From contig DASUKA010000118.1 of the NCBI GenBank assembly GCA_036278935.1, forward strand, positions 1 to 56,567: a stretch of DNA of 56,567 bases. Direction: 5' to 3'. The stretch's first letter is position 1. The number at the start of each line of letters is the position of its first letter. Both the position numbers and the translations under genes were made by a program. This DNA comes from DASSNR01 sp036278935 (GTDB taxonomy: Bacteria; Gemmatimonadota; Gemmatimonadetes; Gemmatimonadales; Gemmatimonadaceae). Below, in pieces: positions 52,099 to 56,567 of the stretch. The notes beneath the pieces were generated by a model. It was not told the DNA's origin. It searched no databases and saw only the letters and a program-made list of their open reading frames with translations.

Positions 52099-53028
52099 TT
52101 AGAACACCTTCCGGCCGGCGGCAAGCACCTCGTTCAGAGCGTCCTGAAAGTGCGTCGTGCTCGACGCGAAATCGCGCCCCATCTGCTCGACGTACTCTTC
52201 GTAGCTCTTCTTGATCTCCTCGCGAAACAGCTCACGCAGCGTGCCGTGCTCGAGTCCCTTCCGGTGCTTCTCCGGAAAGTACGTGATGATATCCGACACG
52301 AGCGCGCGCGCGAGGCGCCTCGCTTTCTGATTCGGATCGTTGGCGAGGAAGGGGTTGATGGGCGGCCGTGCCGCGGGGGGCGCGCCGGCGGGCGCCGAAC
52401 GTGGGTGCGCCACCCCCTGCGCGGGCGGAACTGGTACCACAGGCGGCGCTCCCACGGCGGGGGTGGGCCGAGGCATCCCGGGGCGCTCAGCCGGCGCGGA
52501 TGGCATGGCCGGCAGCGTAGTGCTCCGGTCTCGCTCCACGATGCGTGGATGGGGATACGGCGCGTCCGCATGCGGCACCGCGGCTGGGGAGCGGGGCGGC
52601 GTGAGCGGCGCCGCGGCAGCCTGTACCGAGGGTGCTCGCGCCGGTGCGATCGGCGCGGTGCTCGGTAGAGGGCTCGGTGCAGTGATCAGCGGAGCGATGC
52701 GCGGCGGCGCGGCTTCAGCCAGTGCGGAGACGGGTTGCGGCGGATGCTCGCGTGGTTTCAGCGGTGCGGCCATGGACGCTGCCGGAGCCCTGGCGGGATC
52801 GACCGCCGCTGCGCTCGGCGCGGTGTACGACGTGGGTGGTGCAGCGGCCGCCGCTTTTTGCATCCCAGCCGGGGCGGGGGCGGAGACGAACTCCTGATCG
52901 ATCGCACCCTGCTTCCCGATGGCGATCACTCCGCCGCACACGGAGCAGCGTGCGCGAACACCGGCACTCGGAACCTTGGCCGGATCCACTCTGAAGACAG
53001 AGCCGCACTCTGGACAGGCGATATTCAT
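52099..53028 (-). CDS. Zinc-ribbon protein with Pro/Ala-rich linker (MJ0042-type finger)
   Basis: 309 residues. The N-terminus holds the CxxC...CxxC zinc finger (MNIACPECGSVFRVDP and RCSVCGGVI). A long, low-complexity Pro/Ala stretch (about 45-235) follows, then a helical C-terminal domain (KARRLARALVSDIITYFPEKHRK and SYEEYVEQMGRDFASS). The finger family is common in GC-rich diderms, often at the N-terminus of envelope or regulatory proteins. No membrane helix is seen. Its neighbour is a GGDEF protein on the same strand, 28 bases upstream, so a regulatory partnership is possible but not shown. Confidence 0.8.
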   Translation of the reverse strand: MNIACPECGSVFRVDPAKVPSAGVRARCSVCGGVIAIGKQGAIDQEFVSAPAPAGMQKAAAAAPPTSYTAPSAAAVDPARAPAASMAAPLKPREHPPQPVSALAEAAPPRIAPLITAPSPLPSTAPIAPARAPSVQAAAAPLTPPRSPAAVPHADAPYPHPRIVERDRSTTLPAMPSAPAERPGMPRPTPAVGAPPVVPVPPAQGVAHPRSAPAGAPPAARPPINPFLANDPNQKARRLARALVSDIITYFPEKHRKGLEHGTLRELFREEIKKSYEEYVEQMGRDFASSTTHFQDALNEVLAAGRKVF

Positions 53029-53055
53029 GGTTCTGCTATTCTACCGTGCCGCGGG

Positions 53056-54084
53056 TTAAGGCTGTTCCGGAGCGCCAACGGGCACGGCACACGCGTCCTG
53101 CCGTCGATCGACGACAAACACAGAGCCGGGCAGCGTCTTGGCGTAACTCTTCATTTCCGTGGCAAGCTCACTCACCCGTCCCGGGTGGGGAAAGCTCCGG
53201 CGCTCGTTCGTGACCACCCCGATGCTCACCGTCATGAGCGGCACGCGGTGCAGCTGTCCCCTCCGGTCCTTGCCGAAGAAGTAGCCCGCCTCCCTGTCCT
53301 GCTCCGAATACTGATAGGGCACAAGGGCATCGAACACCTCGATGATCTCCTGGCAGATCACGGGGACGCTATCGATCGGGGCGAGGAAAATAAAGTCGTC
53401 ACCGCCAATGTGGCCAACGAAACCCTGCCGTTGGCAGAGCCCACGCACCACGTCATGCAGGACCTTCGCGAGGATCCGGATCACGCGGTCACCCTCGCAG
53501 TAGCTGTAGCGGTCGTTGTATTCCTTGAAGTGGTCCAGATCTGCGTAGCAGACGGCGAACAGCTCTCCTGACGCAATTCGGTCCGCAATCTGTGCCTCGA
53601 TCTGCGGTGCACCCGGCAGTCGCGTGGATGGGTGAACATGGACGTCGCGATCCGCGCGCCGCAACATCACGTCGAGTCGCTGCAGCGCCTCCTTGAGCGG
53701 CGTGCCGGGAAGGATCACCTCGTCCGCTTCCGCATCGAACGCCGCTCCGGACGCCCCTTCGCCGCCTGCCACCAGTACCCCGCCCGGAATGACGCTGGTG
53801 TATGGGTCAGCCTTCAGGCTCCGGCAGGCATCCAGCACCAACGGCGTGCAGCGGCGTGCATCGAAGATCACCACGCGCGGCCGTCCACGGAGCGCCATGG
53901 CTAGCAGCTCTGTCGCCGCGGTACAGATAATGACCTCCAGCCCGCGCGCATCGAGCCATCCGCGCACAGCATCCGGCGGTTGCTGTGCATCAGGAGCAAA
54001 AAAGACGGCGTAGGAGTGAGCCACCTGGGCGGACCTCGCGGCTGGCGGCGCCGGGATGATGAATGCCCCCAATGGGGCCAACAC
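53056..54084 (-). CDS. Receiver-like / GGDEF-domain protein, probable diguanylate cyclase (GGDDF variant)
   Basis: 342 residues. The N-terminal about 130 residues resemble a response-regulator fold (VRGWLDARGLEVIICTAATELL, RVVIFDARRCTPLVLDACRSLK), though the phosphoacceptor set is not typical. A GGDEF domain follows: YADLDHFKEYNDRYSY for substrate and metal binding, and the active-site loop is GGDDF (the usual second acidic Glu is Asp). No RxxD inhibitory site is found five residues before it. It may make c-di-GMP or act as a degenerate sensor. The start at 54084 has no strong ribosome-binding site. Confidence 0.82.
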   Translation of the reverse strand: MLAPLGAFIIPAPPAARSAQVAHSYAVFFAPDAQQPPDAVRGWLDARGLEVIICTAATELLAMALRGRPRVVIFDARRCTPLVLDACRSLKADPYTSVIPGGVLVAGGEGASGAAFDAEADEVILPGTPLKEALQRLDVMLRRADRDVHVHPSTRLPGAPQIEAQIADRIASGELFAVCYADLDHFKEYNDRYSYCEGDRVIRILAKVLHDVVRGLCQRQGFVGHIGGDDFIFLAPIDSVPVICQEIIEVFDALVPYQYSEQDREAGYFFGKDRRGQLHRVPLMTVSIGVVTNERRSFPHPGRVSELATEMKSYAKTLPGSVFVVDRRQDACAVPVGAPEQP

Positions 54085-54169
54085 CCGAGCGCGTCCGTAG
54101 TTGCGTTCTTCCCGGGACGACTGGAAATGCGTAAACGCAACGCCACGCGGCCCTGCCAGCGCGTTCGCG

Positions 54170-54346
54170 CTACCCAGCGTCTAGCGGAGTCGCCTCGTCT
54201 ACGAGCATTATCGGAATATCCTCTCGGATGGGGTAGCAGAGCCGGCAGGCGTGACAGATGAGCTGCTGCTGATTCTCACGGTACTCCAGCGTCCCCTTGC
54301 ACTTGGGGCAGACCAGGACTTCGAGCAGTTTTGGAGAGAGTGGCAT
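54170..54346 (-). CDS. Trm112-family zinc-binding protein
   Basis: 58 residues from ATG 54346, within a longer open frame whose upstream part is shadow sequence of era. Four Cys in two CxxC pairs (VCPKC and CHAC) and the end CYPIREDIPIMLVDEA match the Trm112/YcaR small zinc proteins, which stabilise partner methyltransferases or occur near lipid A genes. It is adjacent to era with a 4-base gap and AGAAGGGTG just upstream. The family is clear; the partner here is not. Confidence 0.88.
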   Translation of the reverse strand: MPLSPKLLEVLVCPKCKGTLEYRENQQQLICHACRLCYPIREDIPIMLVDEATPLDAG

Positions 54347-54350
54347 CGTT

Positions 54351-55223
54351 TCACCCTTCTGGAAGCGTGTAGCCGAGACGTCGCAGTGCTGCCGGGTTCT
54401 TCCGCCAGTTGGCCAGCACCTTGACGCGCAGATCGAGGTACACGGGGGCCCCGACCAGCGCTTCGACCTTCTGGCGCGCCGCGCGGCCGATCTCGCGAAT
54501 GCGGGCTCCCCCGTGACCGATAACAATGCCCTTCTGGCTCTCACGCTCGACGTAGAGCACGGCGCGAATGTACACCGGAGACCGCTCTTCGCGAAACTCC
54601 TCCACGGCGCACGCCACGCCGTAGGGAACCTCCTGATCGAGCTGCTCCAGCGCGGTTTCACGCAGGAGCTCGCTCGTGAAAAAGCGTAGCGACTGCGTTC
54701 CGATCTCGTCCTCCGGATAGAGCCATGGGCTCTCGGGCAGGCGCTCGGCGACCATACGCACCAGCGCCGGCACGCCCCGGCCGGTGAGCGCGGAGATTGG
54801 GACGGCGTCGGGCATGGCGCGCTGGACGTCTTGGCGCTGGCCATCGGAGAGGGCGTCGATCTTGTTGAGTACCGTCAGCATGGGTGCCGCGGGGGACGAG
54901 GGAATCCGCGCCGCCTCCGTGAACGGCGGCGGGACACCCTGCGTTGCGTCGGCAAGGTAGAGGATGACGTCGGCGTCGTCCAGCGCGCGGAGTGCCGACG
55001 CGCGCATGGCGCGCTGCAGGGCGCTTCGAGGATCCAGCAGTCCTGGTGTGTCGAGGAGAACCAACTGAGCGTCCTCGGTGGTTCGGATTCCGATCACCCG
55101 CTCGCGCGTTGATTGGGGTTTCGGACTGGTGATACTCAGCTTCTGCCCCACGATGCGGTTCAGTAGCGTGGATTTGCCGGCATTGGGGCGACCGGCCACC
55201 GTAACGAAGCCCGCGCGTGGCAT
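54351..55223 (-). CDS. era: GTPase Era
   Basis: 290 residues from ATG 55223; the open frame continues to 55568 but crosses the 5S rRNA, so the upstream part is not coding. Era binds the 3' end of 16S rRNA and helps 30S assembly. The G1 box is AGRPNAGKSTLLNR, the G3 DTPGL, the G4 NKID, and the C-terminal KH domain has VIGHGGARIREIG. It follows the rRNA genes by about 130 bases, with a strong hairpin between them. Confidence 0.96.
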   Translation of the reverse strand: MPRAGFVTVAGRPNAGKSTLLNRIVGQKLSITSPKPQSTRERVIGIRTTEDAQLVLLDTPGLLDPRSALQRAMRASALRALDDADVILYLADATQGVPPPFTEAARIPSSPAAPMLTVLNKIDALSDGQRQDVQRAMPDAVPISALTGRGVPALVRMVAERLPESPWLYPEDEIGTQSLRFFTSELLRETALEQLDQEVPYGVACAVEEFREERSPVYIRAVLYVERESQKGIVIGHGGARIREIGRAARQKVEALVGAPVYLDLRVKVLANWRKNPAALRRLGYTLPEG

Positions 55224-55305
55224 TGGGGGAAGGTAGTGGAAGCGCTCGGTGCGGTCGAGGGGCGTCGAGCCCACGGAGTCTCTTGGTGGAATGGGCGGGA
55301 TGTGA

Positions 55306-55342
55306 CGAAGCCCCCCGTTCGCGATGCGAACGGGGGGCTTCG
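55306..55342 (-). terminator. 17-bp perfect hairpin after the 5S rRNA
   Basis: Bases 55306-55322 pair exactly with 55326-55342 around a three-base loop (GAT). It begins 9 bases past the 5S 3' end and so is most simply the rRNA operon terminator, although no T-tract follows. It also lies 83 bases before the era ATG. Confidence 0.75.
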
Positions 55343-55351
55343 GAATTGGGT

Positions 55352-55466
55352 GCCGGCGGCGGCCTACTCTCCCGCGCCCTCTCGGGCGGAGTACCATCGG
55401 CGCTGCAGGGCTTAACGATCGTGTTCGGGATGGGAACGAGTGTGGCCCCTGCGCTCTGGCCGCCGG
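55352..55466 (-). rRNA. rrf: 5S ribosomal RNA
   Basis: A full 5S gene on the minus strand. It begins GCCGGCGGCCAGAGC and ends GGCCGCCGCCGGCA, so both ends pair. The conserved segments CCATCCCGAACACG and GATGGTACTCCGCC are present. Ends are placed by stem pairing and may be off by a base or two. Confidence 0.94.
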
Positions 55467-55560
55467 CGAATCTAGTCGCCGTCTGACGAACGAAGGTGGT
55501 GTGATCGTGAGAGCGGAATCATCGAAACGAACATGCTCTGTTTGCGAACTGCTATGCGGT

Positions 55561-56567
<1,007 letters not shown>

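Overview
The window is about 56.6 kb of GC-rich, gene-dense chromosomal DNA from a diderm (Gram-negative-type) bacterium that makes lipid A. The gene set points to the Gemmatimonadota or a near relative: a fused LpxC-FabZ, a BamA/Skp/Lpx cluster, a LolCD exporter, a McsA-McsB-ClpC protein-arginine kinase module and a BshC homologue all occur together. This is inferred from gene content only; the partial 23S rRNA at the right end could settle it. I see no phage, insertion sequence, CRISPR array or plasmid feature. The region reads as housekeeping chromosome.

Left part (1-8506, plus strand): the 3' end of rpoN (sigma-54), then a tightly packed envelope-glycan locus. It holds a membrane GT2 glycosyltransferase, a UPF0104-type flippase-like protein, a GT4 glycosyltransferase, a SAM methyltransferase, a large YfhO-family membrane protein and a DPM1-like polyprenyl-phosphate sugar synthase, and it ends with dapF. 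This resembles the polyprenyl-phosphate-sugar glycosylation systems (GT2 + flippase + YfhO) known from monoderms.

Middle-left (8820-25050, mixed strands): a membrane-anchored TPR protein, tRNA-Arg(CCT) with a readable promoter, a Tat-type amidase, then a minus-strand run: apt, acyP, an acidic unknown protein, pcm, surE, a MerR regulator, gpsA, plsY, der and a DUF512 radical-SAM protein. Next come a secreted TPR protein, larC, and a divergent secreted M1 aminopeptidase.

Right part (25050-56567, all minus strand, read from right to left): partial 23S and 5S rRNA, era, a Trm112-like protein, a GGDEF protein, a zinc-ribbon protein, prfB (with the classical +1 programmed frameshift), lysS, lolC, lolD, mcsA, mcsB, clpC, then bamA, skp, lpxD, lpxC-fabZ, lpxA, a Gfo/Idh/MocA oxidoreductase, lpxB, a DUF374 acyltransferase, lpxK, glutamate dehydrogenase, rlmH, bshC, murJ, uvrC and thrC. 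Many of these genes overlap by 1-8 bases (ATGA/GTGA junctions), suggesting long, translationally coupled transcription units. Functionally this arm joins translation, protein quality control (arginine phosphorylation and ClpC), lipoprotein export and outer-membrane assembly.

No clearly undescribed multi-gene system is obvious. The best leads are the GnnA-like oxidoreductase between lpxA and lpxB, the McsAB-ClpC module coupled to Lol and Bam genes in a diderm, a 20-bp hairpin just upstream of bamA, the YfhO/DPM-type glycosylation locus, and the uncharacterised radical-SAM DUF512 protein coupled to der.
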